A stretch of DNA of 64,000 nt from Endomychus coccineus (GCA_958510875.1 OY294067.1:138167726-138231725); one strand, 5' to 3'; positions 11,680-23,101 are shown, numbered from the stretch's first letter. The notes: a model not told the origin generated them from the letters alone. A program made the numbers and translations.

Positions 11680-12572
11680 GTATTTTCAATAAAATATTTT
11701 ATGGTTCATGCTACTCCGCTCTTCATGTCTAAAAAAGGAGATGAGATTTCCAACACAATTTGATTCCAAGCATGAAGTACACTCGCTGCTCTAACAGTCT
11801 GACAGTCCGAGGAAAGAAGCATTATCCCTACTGGGAGGAATGTTCCCGCATACATTGATAGATTTTCTGCTCCTCAACACGAAAATTAACTTATCGCGTT
11901 TCCCCACACCCAGCTTCTTTATCCATTGATTATTGTTTATTATTAAAAAGCCGTATTCTTAGCTCTAAAAAATTAATGGAACATCGGATTTGAACAAATA
12001 TTGATTCATATGAAAGACATTCAACATAAACTTAGATGCCCTAACTTTGTTATTGATTTTTATTAAAACGAAAGGCTAAAATTGTTTTACATGTATAAAA
12101 ATACTTCTTCTGGTGATGAACGTGAAATATTTTCTAGTTCAAAATTTTCCATGGTTTGCAAATCATTTGATGGAAAAAGAATATGTTCTTTTCCTCGTCT
12201 GAGAGCATCAAAGTGCGGTTTCAAATTTTAAATTTGATCTGTGATCTTTATCTTATCTTTGTAACACTTAATCTCAGTAAAACCAAATTTCCTATACTAT
12301 TTTTGGGTACATCAAGAGTATTAATAACGTTAATCAAAGTGAACTGAAGCATTCTGAAGTGTTGATGAAAGTGACCAACCTCGAAATTTAATTTGATTTG
12401 GAAAATTATAGTTTAATTTTATAGAGAAGCTACTTGTTCTTTTCCAAAAACTGTTTTCAAGGGATATATTCGAAAGACTTTTGAAATATTCAACAATTTT
12501 GTAGTATTCAATATGGAAATGTATGAATTTGGTATCAATAATTTTGAATAATTATTTTCTTTGGGATATAAA
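11680..12572. other. Unassigned stretch
   Basis: AT-rich with no supported gene. A short open frame at 12419-12610 on the minus strand overlaps the tandem duplication and has no motif. Confidence 0.4.
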
Positions 12573-12708
12573 TTTGTTCTTGGTCGAAAATTGAAGCCGA
12601 CCCTGTCCAATAACTACTTAACATTTCTAATTGAATTGCATTTGTTCTTGGTAGAAAATTGAAGCAGACCCTGTTCAATAAATACTTAACATTTCTAATT
12701 GAATTGCA
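12573..12708. repeat. Tandem duplication, period 68 bp
   Basis: Two adjacent units begin TTTGTTCTTGGT(C/A)GAAAATT and end CATTTCTAATTGAATTGCA. They differ at only a few positions, so the duplication is fairly recent. Confidence 0.9.
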
Positions 12709-12779
12709 TTTTCTCGTAATGCGATTTCATAGTTCTTCTCTGGTTGCAACTGGCGAAGACTTAACAAATTCCTTTGGCA

Positions 12780-13190
12780 TTCCTCAAAAAAATAATAGCA
12801 GGTCTAGCGACCGTGAAGGCCGGACCTAGGGGCAATTACTTCTTCGTGCAATCCATTCATTTAGATACTGGTGGCTGGAAGATTCTTTTATTAAATACTG
12901 AAATGAGACACTTTTCATAATACATAAACCAATGTTCCGATACGTCTTGCAATGGCGAACCGTCAAGTAAATCGACAGGGAGAGTATTTTGAAGAAATTC
13001 CAAATAACTATAACTTGTTAGTCGATTTGGTAAAATAACTGGTCCAGTCAATTAACCATCAATACCACCGACCCAAATATTTATTTCAAAATGGCTTAAA
13101 TCAGAATACTCATGACAGTTATAGATATTTATGTGAACTCCCTTTGAGGTTGAAGAGTCATCAGTAAAAATAATTTAGTTTTGGAAATTA
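12780..13190 (-). pseudogene. Mariner-type transposase fragment
   Basis: The minus strand reads INIWVGGIDG, a stop, LTGPVILPNRLTSYSYLEFL, QNTLPVDLL, then EHWFM. This is the family pattern NVWAGI..d.LIGP..LP.RL.g..Y..FLQ..LP.LL......WFM. Upstream in other frames TDDSSTSKG resembles the TDE.tF...G block. The catalytic DGAPAH that should follow WFM is replaced by unrelated residues (YYEKC). The downstream W-P-RSPDL block is degraded. A relative of this family lies at 42.9 kb. Confidence 0.75.
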
Positions 13191-15225
13191 ATATCCTGAG
13201 CAGACCTTGAAGAAATATATCTTGCACTTTTTGGACATAATATATGTACAGTAGATTATTTCGGTGGACTGATGTTCATTATATACCAGTCTTTCGAGAT
13301 AAATTTCTAGAATTAATTTACGGTTCATTCTCAATAATTGTGTCCCAAATAAATTTTACGTTCAGCACGTCTGATTCCATTGGGATATTCTCGAGTGTTA
13401 TATTATCATTATTATTAAGGGGATGGGGACCTTTGCGGTCTCTTAATGCCTAGGCCGAAAAACCTTTGCATCAAGTGTCACTTGTATCCAAGTCTTGATA
13501 TACTCCATCATTCTCTCCAAATATTGCTCTTTCTCTTCTTGCTAATACATTTTCTTCAAGGTTCTCTTGAATCCATTGTATTTGCCTCTGTATTTCTTTC
13601 AAGCGATGAGAGAGTAGTACATTTTGCATCGGCGGCGTGCGACTTAGTTTCATAACAAAGTGCTTCAAATTGATGTGTTACATTATTCTCGAAGCTGTAT
13701 TTCACTGCTATTATGAAAATTCTTCTTTCAATTTAAGCTAGATCTAGGTGTTTCACAAAAATCCTGGTTGCATGAGCTTCATTGGAAAGAGTTTTCGTAC
13801 ATGAATCCGCTATGAGAATAAATGTCAGCATTGTTCGAATGGTTTTGGTTGATTGATTTTTCTTCGTTTTGGTCTGCGCTGTGCGATTTTGTTTCTTTCT
13901 TGAATTTGATGTTCCCTATGGAGTATTTTCTGTAAATGGAACTACCTGCTGGATGTTACGTTTCATGGGCTGACATTTGGCCTTGTTGATGGTAAATACC
14001 CTTATATTATTTTCCGAACCATATCAAAGTCATCAATTATTGTTTCCACTGCCATTTGTACCTTTGTTGTGATTTATTCTAGTATTCTGTTGGCCAGGAA
14101 TTCCATGTCCTTCTTATGTTTTTGAATGAAGTTCCAACGTTTTCGTGGAGCAACTGATAAGTCAGTGACAACTGTATGTGTAGGTGTTATAATTTTGGGC
14201 CCTATTAAGTATTGACCTGAAGTGAAGATATCATTACGATCAATTTAAATGATATTATAATCAATAAGTGGGAGTTATTTAGTTATGTGAACTGAATAAT
14301 TAAATCTAAATTTTCGATATTAAATTATTTCACTTGTCTACTAAAATATTTGTTACTGATATATTTTAAGTAATCAAATTTGGGTCCATAATATTCACAT
14401 TCTTTGTCTTTCGAACTATTAATGTAGGTAAAAGAAGGTGGTTGTTGAAACTGTTCTTTGATCCATGATTGAGCAGACTTAGACATTTTAATATCTTTCT
14501 TGTGTGTTAATGACTAATAAAAATATAATGTAGTAATAATAATCCCTTTCACTTTCAGTACCGATGGGGAGACTTTTATTAAACAGTTGCTTATCAAACG
14601 AATGGAAACCAGTTACCATGACCAAAAGATGAATATGTTTGACATCAATCATTGCAAGATAATGCTAGTTGAACAATATTCTGTTCTTGATTATCAACAG
14701 ATGGATGATAAAATATGAGCTGCATTGACTCGTATAGGCATTTTGGGATGTTTGGGGTTAATAAGGATGCGCTGAGATTTCTGGACTATAAATTATTAGA
14801 AATGTTCATGACGGACTTCAACGGCGATATACAATTCAGGAACCAGCAATTCGCAATGCGGAATTAACTCACACGAGTTACAGGAATGAGGAAATGGATG
14901 CTACAGATTGTAGTTTCTGCGACTGTTTATTAATCTCTGAAAATAGCTTGAGAGCGAATCGCCAATCAGACCTAGTTTTATTCCTCATATTGCTTGATTG
15001 CTGCTTCATTTATGACAAGTGGATATTTTCTTCTATATCAAGAATGCTTCATGTTTCATCTCAGTTAGTCGAGATGGATCGGCCTGTATGAAGAGTGGTA
15101 TGCAAGAAAACTAGCTGATTTGGGAAGCGGAGAAAGGGGAAAATCATTCCAAACTTCTTATTTTGAGTTTAGATATTATTATTTTTTATTATGATTGTAC
15201 TACTACTCAGTGTTGAACATGAATA
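13191..15225 (-). other. Decayed coding-like stretch, unidentified
   Basis: Minus-strand frames have protein-like composition but no family I recognise. At 13471-13668 a Lys/Glu/Arg-rich helix-prone segment includes RLKEIQRQIQWIQENLEENV. At about 13300-13440 a frame reads RDRKGPHPLNNNDN. At about 13980-14170 a frame reads KRWNFIQKHKKDMEFLANRI. These may be pieces of an old retrotransposon ORF1, or chance. The rest, to 15225, shows nothing. Confidence 0.25.
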
Positions 15226-15228
15226 ATT

Positions 15229-15925
15229 TTGCTGAGGAGTTTCAACTACGACACCGCATGTGGGGGTTGGGTGACAGAGTTTTTCGCTAGAATGACTATA
15301 AACGCTGGCGTTCCAGAGGGATCTGTATTGATACTTCCTTTTTCTGATCAATATCAAAGATCTGAAGTATTGCAGATGATGGTACACTTAATGCTGCTTT
15401 CTCATCTAGAGCCCCTATATCATTCAATGAAGCAAGAGAAGCGAAACAGCGACAGGTTGATACAATGAATGAAGATCTGGCAATAATTTTGAAATGGGGA
15501 TCTCAAAATCTACTGAAGTTTGATGCTATCAAAGCTCAAGCGGTTCCCACAATTCCTAAAATGGGGATTTCAGGTGCAACTATCCCTATTAAGTCCTTCA
15601 TATTCCTGCCCCATATCACCACCAACCCCACAATCTCATGGGATGATCATGTGGGGTCCATTTGCTACAACTGATTCACAAAACCTTGGTTTTCGATTCC
15701 GTGTCAAGAGCTTCACATTCCAGCATCTCCTCATAATCTACAAAGTACAGATTGACCTGTCTTGGAGTACTTTCACATGTTTGGAGCTCATCTCACAAAC
15801 ATATCCTGAAGCTCTTTAATAATATTCAGTGGTGAGATTCCTTGCGAAAAGAATTCTACGAATCTTATCGTTTGATACTCATGTGCCACTTTGTCGCACC
15901 ACCACTACTAAATTTCAAACTTTGC
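15229..15925 (+). pseudogene. LINE RT fragment (jockey-like family A)
   Basis: Motifs in order, with frame changes: GVPEGSV (RT motif before the catalytic box), DDGTLNAAFSSRAP (remnant of the box, seen in another frame), MNEDLAIILKWGSQNLLKFD (the NxDL..I..WG..NL..FN block after the palm), then LGFRFRVKSFTFQHLLIIYK and QTYPEALY, corresponding to the thumb region. The block order matches the minus-strand copy at 46.2-47.0 kb, which resolves the reading. Several frameshifts show decay. Confidence 0.75.
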
Positions 15926-17620
15926 AAGCTATGCTATGGGGGGTATTTTATCAATTTGATTATACAATAACTAGATATTATTGTCATTTGAATAGTTCTT
16001 TGATTGTTGATGTGAATGAATAGTGAATACCTACATTAGAAAAATAGAATCACATTTCCTTCTTTCTCCATTATAATAATATAATTACAATATAGTTCAG
16101 TATCTCTAAAATTGAAACTCACATAAATCAATAATAATTTAGTTTGAAAGATGTTCATTTTATAATTAAAGAGAGGTCAAAACATTAATATTTTACAGTG
16201 AAATTTGCAATATTGTAGATTTTTTATCAGGTAAAGTTCCACTAAAACCAACCAATTTTTTCCTATATTCAAGAAACTTTTTCATTTATTTTTTCGATAT
16301 AGCTCCAAATAACAGCACTAATTTACGTTAAAAATACCACGGTGACTCTATCGATGATCTTATTAGATGCCTATTACACAATTTAATGTCCGAGCCAAAT
16401 ATGTCTATTTTGAACAGTTTCATAATCTAAAAATATTTATGTCTGATATACATCTAAAATATCTTTCGGGGTGAATATTCATATTATATGTTCATAAAGG
16501 TTTATAAAACCTTCTTCGTCTAATTTTGATTTATGGTCAATGTTAAATTGATGATCTTGGGGATGTTTAGCATAAATATTTCTTTGTAGTTTCGTTGCTC
16601 AATAATAGATAAGTCAACCAGAATGCTGCTCTATATTTTGTGTGTTTGAAGACCTTACCAATAACGATATAGCACTATGGACTATTAGAGTACATAATAC
16701 TATTATGACAGGCAAAACAAAAAATATCAAATCGTAAAGTCAATGAGTTTGCTTCATTCTGGTACAAGGTCTGCACTGGAATCCACGAAAATTCCGCTGA
16801 TTCCTCGGATTATTTTTCGCATTTTGGCAGTTATTACCATAGGATTCCACTATAAACATGGTAACAGATATTCATCACATTGATTCCGTGAGATTTTATA
16901 AGTTTTGAAAGGACATGAAATATTATTTTACAGACGTTTACAACCGTTGTGAAATTCGGCATTTAGGAAAATATAATATAAATTATATACATAATACGAC
17001 AGCATTTAGTTTATTCCTGATAAATATTTATTCGTGACTCATTCATCAATTTATCGTGGAGATTGAGTTCCTTCCGCTCGCAGGGTAAGCCACCCTAAAA
17101 GTTTTGGTGGAATACTACTGCAAATGTGAGAGTTGTTGAGCTCAGTACTGCTACACAAACATTTTTGAGGTGGGTCCCCCTCCATCAAGAAACACTTTCA
17201 GTTAAAATAGGGAGCAAAAGAACATGAAATGCAGGCTTATCATTTTTTTAAGTAAATTTTCATAAATAGTTCATAGATAAGATGAACAGATACATCTTTG
17301 AGAAATCAAATAATTTTCAACAGACTCATATTGTGTCGTTACATGGTTGCAAGTAAATATGACAGTAAAAATTATCAGACTACTAGAGTAAGAATATTGA
17401 AAATTAACTAACTAACTGACTATCAATAATAACAGCTCCAACCAATAATGTTTCTAGTTTGAATTGTTATTATCAATGGTTATGTTTATTGTGCAATTCG
17501 TATTATTGCACAGGTTCAGTCCTTTTGGAGTTTCATTTTGTGAAACTGTAGTATTTTGATTTTCTCGAAAGACTGATACAGTTCTTGTATTTTGCGAGTG
17601 AGAATTGTTATACAATTCGT
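15926..17620. other. Unassigned AT-rich stretch
   Basis: I see no conserved coding frame. A slightly G+C-richer patch at about 17055-17200 (CCTTCCGCTCGCAGGG; GGTGGGTCCCCCTCC) is unassigned. Confidence 0.4.
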
Positions 17621-17621
17621 G

Positions 17622-18037
17622 ATACCTCAACTGTTCTTTGGATAGATTCTTCTACACTAGCCTGCAACATTGGAAGAACGTCATCCTCCGTGCCTCTTCA
17701 GAGTGAGTAGATCACAGCCACTTTCCACCAACATGGTTGCTGAAGTACGCCTTAGTTCAGAATATTCTCTGAGATTTTCTAGTTTTAGGTATTCTGCAAT
17801 AATTTTCGGAACACCACGGATAGTATCGCATCCAACGTGTTGAGCGTAATACCTGCCGTTTCGATATGCAATACATAATCTTCTGCTGTTCAAATTTTTA
17901 GGTCGTAGAGCTGCATATTTACAATAAAATGTGCAAGGCTGAAATGTAAATCCTTCATTGGTAATGGTGTAACTTCTTGATGTATGTGTTTTTCCATCTC
18001 GTAAAAATACGATAACAAAGCGCTCATGATACCACAA
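17622..18037 (-). pseudogene. Crypton-like tyrosine recombinase C-terminal fragment
   Basis: The frame of about 118 residues reads KTHTSRSYTITNEGF, YCKYAALRPKNLNSRRLC, YRNGRYYAQHVG, GVPKIIAEYLKLEN, then RRTSATMLVESGCDLLTLKR and HGG, where a stop interrupts the G-W-RSS continuation. This is the catalytic half of Crypton-type tyrosine recombinases found in insects. The LRRTSAT block carries the second catalytic Arg. The His expected two residues ahead (form HC.RR) is missing: the frame reads REYSELRR, two residues short. The nucleophilic Tyr lies beyond the stop, where the frame degenerates. Non-functional. Confidence 0.75.
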
Positions 18038-18230
18038 CGTCCAAATTTAAACGTATTAAATCATTTCTTTCACACGTACCAAAAATTCCAAACACTAAAT
18101 TTGCTTTTGCTAGTAGATATTGTTTATCTGAAGCTTCACATAAACATTTGGTTACTTGGTGCTATTACTACTTTGGAGTTTTTCGGTTCATATCCTACTG
18201 CCTGACGCTTCAAGAAAGCAGTTGTTTTTG

Positions 18231-18655
18231 GATAGTGTCTTACATTGATAGTCCAACAAGAGACCTTGTTATCAAATTGAATCAGAAATTCAAGAAATTC
18301 ACTAATTTTAAACCTAAGTTTGCTGTTAAAAACTCTCTCGAATCATCCGAATTAGTCGAAACACACCATATACCAACCAATGGTTTTTTAGTTTCCTTTG
18401 ATGTTTCAAACGTGTTTTAAAATATCCCAACTTCAGAGTGTAAGTCTCTAATCAGAAGCATTTTAGATAGATCACATATTAGCCCTTCAATTCACAATGA
18501 AATACAAGTCGCGTTTGACCTATGCTTGAGTCAAAACTATTGTCAATTTAATAATAAATTTTTATATACAGAATACAGGTCTCGCTATGGGTAACCCATT
18601 GAGTCCACTATTAGCAGACATTTTTATGTCTGATCTGTCGCTCTCGCTTGTGTCG
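18231..18655 (+). pseudogene. Penelope-like element RT fragment
   Basis: The order is IVSYIDSPTRDLVIKLNQKF, FKPKFAVKNSLESSE, IPTNGFLVSFDVSNVF, stop, NIPTSECKSLI, AFDLCLSQNYCQFNN, then, after a frameshift, GLAMGNPLSPLLADIFM. This is the fingers/palm part of a Penelope-like RT, and SFDVSN..NIP carries the first catalytic Asp. It is collinear with the minus-strand copy at 24.0-24.4 kb but extends further 5'. It ends abruptly after DIFMS, before the YVDD box and the nuclease, so it is 3'-truncated. Confidence 0.85.
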
Positions 18656-19290
18656 CTTGTTCTAGGATGTTGTCGAATTTATCGGCATAAACTCAATGAA
18701 CAAAAAATAAACAACTTTGACAATACATTGTTTGGCATGTATGATGCGTTTCCATGGTTACTCTCAAATTGTTTCTGTGGTGATTTGTTTTAAAAGAGTC
18801 TATGTCAGATAAGGTTTACAAAACATCAAAAAAATTACAGAAATTCATCTAAATATTCAAACATTTATGAATTGAAATACAAAATAGGCACATATTGAAT
18901 ATCAGATAGAGCATAGATTTTCCTAAATGTAGTTTTCTTTGCTGTACATTTCTATTTTGAAGCCATATATTCGGTATTTTTCATTCATCGCACGGAATAA
19001 ATCGGAGATCGGGAAAACTTTTTTCCGGGCGTCAGCCCGAAAAAGCCCATCTTATATTCTTGCCAATACAGATGAGAATAAGAGGTTTCCAATGAAGTAT
19101 AATAAAAAGCATATTTCGTAAGACTATATTGTATGATGATCCCACATATGACTTATGAAGATGATCAATCACCCATGACTAATACGTTGAAGATATTCGA
19201 CTACATTTAGATGTGAATTCCTCACATGAACTGGAAAAGCTAGTGGAGAATTATCTTTTGAAGAGACAATATGATCACAATTATTCAAAT
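18656..19290. other. Unassigned stretch
   Basis: AT-rich. It contains one small GC-rich hairpin around 19022-19045 (CCGGGCGTCAGCCCGAAAAA). I found no gene. Confidence 0.4.
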
Positions 19291-19454
19291 ATTTGTTGAG
19301 ACTGGGTACCATTAACCATAAAGACTGAAGTGAATTTACTGTACTCTATGTTTACTTTGTAAATTAAATTTGTTGAGACTGGGTACAATAACCATCAATT
19401 ATAGAGAGTGAAGTGAATTTACTGTACTCTACGTTCACTTCGTAAATTAAATTT
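19291..19454. repeat. Tandem duplication, period about 77 bp
   Basis: Two units both begin TTTGTTGAGACTGGGTAC and end GTGAATTTACTGTACTCTA(T/C)GTT(T/C)ACTT(T/C)GTAAATTAAATTT. The second carries a small insertion (ATTATAGAGA). Confidence 0.9.
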
Positions 19455-19810
19455 AGAATTTCCTCAAAGGGAGATTCAAAAAGATTAGTCGTTGAAGGTG
19501 AATAAGAACAGATCCTGTCTCATTATTCTCGGAGTTGCAAAAATTTTTCCAATATAAAATTTAAAAAAGCTCATGTTCTCGTAAAAATTGCATGTGGTTT
19601 AACTGAATTTTTGTTCGTACCCCAATAGCTCATGTTTTAAATTGCGAATGTTCTCTAAAGTTCTTTAAACAAACCCCATTCGCCATATTTATGACCTCAA
19701 GCATTATGTCGAGCTTTACAAATTATGCTTTTACGCGAGAAATCGCATTTGTTTCAATTCTTGGCTTGGTCGTCATTATTACATCCAAACGCTGCATATC
19801 GCATTATTAT

Positions 19811-19811
<1 letters not shown>

Positions 19812-19874
<63 letters not shown>
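19812..19874. repeat. (TA)n microsatellite
   Basis: An uninterrupted run of about 31 TA units, lying just outside the left arm of the palindrome that follows. Confidence 0.98.
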
Positions 19875-19878
<4 letters not shown>

Positions 19879-19935
19879 GCAGATGTGACGCCATTTCCGG
19901 AATGTTGCCACGTTATGTGGTTAGTGAAATTCTAA

Positions 19936-20133
19936 ACATTACCAGAGCAATACTCTATTTTGAATAATATTTGTCGTTTTACCTATGAATTTTGATCTCT
20001 TGTACTGTCGTTTCAGATAATAATGATAATAATTGTGAATATATTATCATTATTATCTGAAACGACAGTACAAGAGATCAAAATTCATAGGTAAAACGAC
20101 AAATATTATTCAAAATAGAGTATTGCTCTGGTA

Positions 20134-20137
<4 letters not shown>
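19936..20137. repeat. Near-perfect palindrome with 95-bp arms
   Basis: The left arm (19936-20030) begins ACATTACCAGAGCAATACTC and the right arm (20043-20137) is its reverse complement. They are separated by only 12 bases (AATTGTGAATAT). The right arm runs straight into another (TA)n tract. A third copy of the same unit occurs at 20832-20918. The near-identity implies a recent origin. Transcribed, this would form a long hairpin. Confidence 0.92.

Positions 20138-20190
<53 letters not shown>
20138..20190. repeat. (TA)n microsatellite
   Basis: An uninterrupted TA run linking the 95-bp palindrome to the SINE-like palindrome. Confidence 0.97.
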
Positions 20191-20192
<2 letters not shown>

Positions 20193-20545
20193 AGAGATAT
20201 AGAATTAAATTTTCTGAATTATGAAGATAACTTAGATAATTCAACATAGGATTATAAAGACTGAACCATAGGCGGGATTCGAACCCACATTTCTGGATTT
20301 CCAGTCCAGGGTGTTTACCAATTACACCACTTTGGTCCTGTTAGATTTTTATATTTTTGTAAATATAAACCTCTGAAAGGATAGTAGATCATTGATGAAC
20401 ACAATGCGATTCGATGCCCTACCATAGATCAACTATTCACGCACATTCATCTGAAGTTCAGTCGTTTTTTGAAGTAAGGATTGTAGGTTAGTACTGCTAT
20501 GGTTGGCAGTTACTTGACAGTTCTTATTCAATGATCTACTATCCT
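20191..20545 (-). repeat. tRNA-headed SINE-like repeat, left arm of inverted pair
   Basis: On the minus strand the order is an upstream conserved block, a 76-nt tRNA-like core (20263-20338) and a tail. The core is almost identical to that of the right-hand copy. The outer tail starts right after the (TA)n. Together with 20527-20750 it forms an inverted pair with arms of about 210-225 bp. Confidence 0.85.
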
Positions 20546-20750
20546 TTCAGAGGTTTATATTTACAAAAACATAAAAATCTAACAGGACCAAAGTGGTGTA
20601 ATTGGTAAACACCCTGGACTGGAAATCCAGAAATGTGGGTTCGAATCCCGCCTATGGTTCAGTCTTTTACGTTTATTCATCTTTATAATCCTATGTTGAA
20701 TTATCTAAGTTATCTTCATAATTCAGAAAATTTAATTCTATATCTCTTAA
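20510..20750 (+). repeat. tRNA-headed SINE-like repeat, right arm of inverted pair
   Basis: The core at 20585-20660 folds as a tRNA cloverleaf: acceptor GGACCA pairing with TGGTTC, an A box (TGGTGTAATTGG), an anticodon arm CTGGA-CTGGAAA-TCCAG with anticodon-position bases GGA, and a T arm GTGGGTTCGAATCCCGC with a canonical B box. There is no long variable arm, so it is tRNA-like rather than a functional Ser tRNA. The tail CTTTATAATCCTATG...GAATTATCTAAGTTATCTTC recurs at 4.0, 6.9, 26.0 and 61.2 kb. Confidence 0.85.
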
Positions 20751-20831
20751 GTTACATACACGATAGTGGCCAATTAGGCAAAGAAACTTTAAACTTGTTT
20801 ATATATTTTTATATATATATATATTCACAAT

Positions 20832-20918
20832 TATTATCATTATTATCTGAAACGACAGTACAAGAGATCAAAATTCATAGGTAAAACGACAAATATTATT
20901 CAAAATAGAGTATTGCTC
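20832..20918 (+). repeat. Third copy of the 95-bp palindrome unit
   Basis: CACAATTATTATCATTATTA through GAGTATTGCTC matches the right arm of the palindrome at 20.04-20.13 kb almost base for base. It follows a short TA tract, as the other copies do. Confidence 0.92.
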
Positions 20919-20944
20919 GTGTATCGTATCATGTTACTTATTCT

Positions 20945-21420
20945 ATTATGATAATAGTGGATTCCTTTCCACAGCAGAGTTACGCACACGAAGTCCCACT
21001 ACATGAGATAGTTATTTGTCTGATTGGTAGTGTCACATTTACGAATTCATTGTCTTCTCTAGAACATCGTAGAAAAGTGGATCATTTCTTCCTTCTCTAT
21101 AGATATTACCATGATCGGTACTCCTCAGAAATCTCGTCTGTTATTCTATCACGAGAGGTAGGCTGTCTAGACGAGCTCAAGCTGGTTACCCGTTAATTGT
21201 GAAGCTGGAAACCTGCCGAACATCTTCCTACCAGCTTGAATTTTTCTATCGAACGAAGTTGTAGAACTGTTTATTAGTGATATCGTTCCTGATACCCATA
21301 ACCTCCATACTTTCAAGAAAAATTCCCAATCTCTATCTCCTCTCTCCTTCTCATCCCTAAACTGGCTCACACGATGCTCTATCATTATTATAAGTTTTGC
21401 GCTTGTGTAGTTGAAATATA
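20945..21420 (+). pseudogene. LINE RT 3'-terminal fragment (jockey-like family A)
   Basis: The frame contains SLEHRRKVDHFFLLYRYYHD and RYSSEISSVI, the block S..HRR.v..L.LfYRY.hG.CS.EISs that ends family A LINE proteins. Downstream, in shifted frames, come CLDELKLVTR and remnants of the terminal block. The 46.2 kb copy shows the same block in the same relative position. Only the last part of the element is present. Confidence 0.65.
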
Positions 21421-22154
21421 AAAAACAATTGGAAGTTTTCCCACCTATTTCTCTCCATAGGATTCTTACTTCTTATTGTGTGCAATTTGGTTTTTATTAC
21501 TCTAGATTCGTTTGCATTGGTTGAGTTGAATACCATCAAGTGAAATCAAGAACATTTACGCAAATTGAATAACTCAGAAAATTCTATGGATTTGAACTGA
21601 AAAAGGTTATAGATAGTACTTTTGGAAACGTTTTCTTCGGATTTCAGATAGATTTGCAAAAACCCAATACCGTGAAATTTGATTGATTCAGGTTATTGTG
21701 TCGAACGATTAGACTCAATAATTGTGTCATTGACACGCAAAATATGCTTCGTGTTCTACATTATGCATATTAACGGAAATAGATGACATATTTATGGATT
21801 ATCTACTACAAACGTACTGACCACAAGAGATCATAATTTTCCCGTTAGCTTCTCTGATGTTCAATTGACATGTTTTATAAAACTGTCTGCACCACGCTAT
21901 GTTACACTATTCTGTAAAAATCAGAGACATTTTATTAAATTCTTCGTATGTGCTAACAGCGTTCTGTGCAGGGATAGCTAACTGAAAACAGTTCCCAACT
22001 ATCATATCTACTGATGAATGATGCTAGTGCTCAGATATGAATCAACTTACAACATTATGAATGAATTTTTACCAAATATATATCACATTTTTTCTCAAAA
22101 CGAACATCATGGATAATGAATAAAATACTCGAAATCAATTATTGTGTGTTTCAG
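21421..22154. other. Unassigned stretch upstream of candidate exon
   Basis: I found no gene. The AT-rich DNA ends in a pyrimidine-rich acceptor-like tract (TATTGTGTGTTTCAG) at the start of the candidate exon. Confidence 0.4.
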
Positions 22155-22220
22155 GTATTTCATTCAAGGTAACGATGGGCAGAGGAGATAAGAGAGGGAG
22201 TGGACAGAGATCAGATAGTG
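22155..22220 (+). CDS. Candidate 5' coding exon of an unidentified host gene
   Basis: A pyrimidine-rich acceptor (TGTGTTTCAG) precedes a 66-base segment. It contains an ATG in good context (GTAACGATGG) at 22175 and an open frame MGRGDKRGSGQRSDS with a split final codon. It ends at a canonical donor (AGTG|GTAAGC). The G/R/S-rich, basic composition and balanced base content differ sharply from the AT-rich surroundings. This is the only place in the window that looks like a normal spliced exon. I do not recognise the protein. It could be chance, since both splice signals are short. Confidence 0.4.
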
Positions 22221-22990
22221 GTAAGCAAAGAAATTATAATTAATTAGGGCATCGTACGTTATGTAATTATAATGATAATCACATATGTCAAATAAAAAGT
22301 CATAAAATAATACAGAGATAAAATTGCTTCACATTTTGTAGACATTATGATCCTAGATATTAGGCTTATCACTATGATGACAAACACAAAAATGTCACGT
22401 CATACTTCGATGACTTAATTTTTTAAAGTTCCTACAGGTTAAATGACTGATTATGATATATATTTCATTTATAACCAGGGAAACACTGTTTTCGTAATGA
22501 TACAAAAAGTACTATAGACTCCATTTTTGTAAAGCTGAACACAAAGATTACTACTTGCAGAGGACTACCGAGCCTCAAATCAATACAGTTCCTATTTTCA
22601 CCACTTTAAAGCGACCAATTGGAACGTGTGTCCAAATGAGTTTATGTACACACATCTCAAAAGTATCTACCTGGATTCAGATACGCTAAAATCAGATATT
22701 TTCGCGGAAATTCGGGAACATTATTATGAATATTACTATAATATTTCCTTCATACTTCCTATAGTGAAGGAAGTAATAAGTTCATTCAATTAATTGTTAC
22801 AGCTGGCGAATGGTAATGTTTATTATGAAATTGTCAAGTATTTACATATGTTAACGAAATAAATAAAACTAATATTTAATATAGTCGTTACTATAGTTTC
22901 AACACTAAACGTGTCATCGTCTGACGAAAAATTTAACAAATATTGTATCTACTATATATAGGTTAAAGAAGGATTACAAACAAATTTAAT
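22221..22990. other. Unassigned stretch (possible intron)
   Basis: AT-rich with no conserved frame. If the preceding exon is real, this is the start of its downstream intron. Confidence 0.35.
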
Positions 22991-23101
22991 GGCCATAGGA
23001 AATAGTTCTAGGAAAAACCAGAGAGGGGTAAGGTGATTAGGTAATTCCGTGAGGATCTTAGTGGTGCGGGAATATTCACTAACGGACTTTAGATACTGAA
23101 A

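Noticed and set aside
19725..19967. Open frame spanning the (TA)n tract
   Set aside because: The Tyr-Ile run is just translated TA repeat.
20585..20660. Functional tRNA-Ser(GGA)
   Set aside because: The cloverleaf and boxes are good, but the long variable arm of Ser tRNAs is absent. The sequence is embedded in a repeat with an inverted twin and a shared tail.
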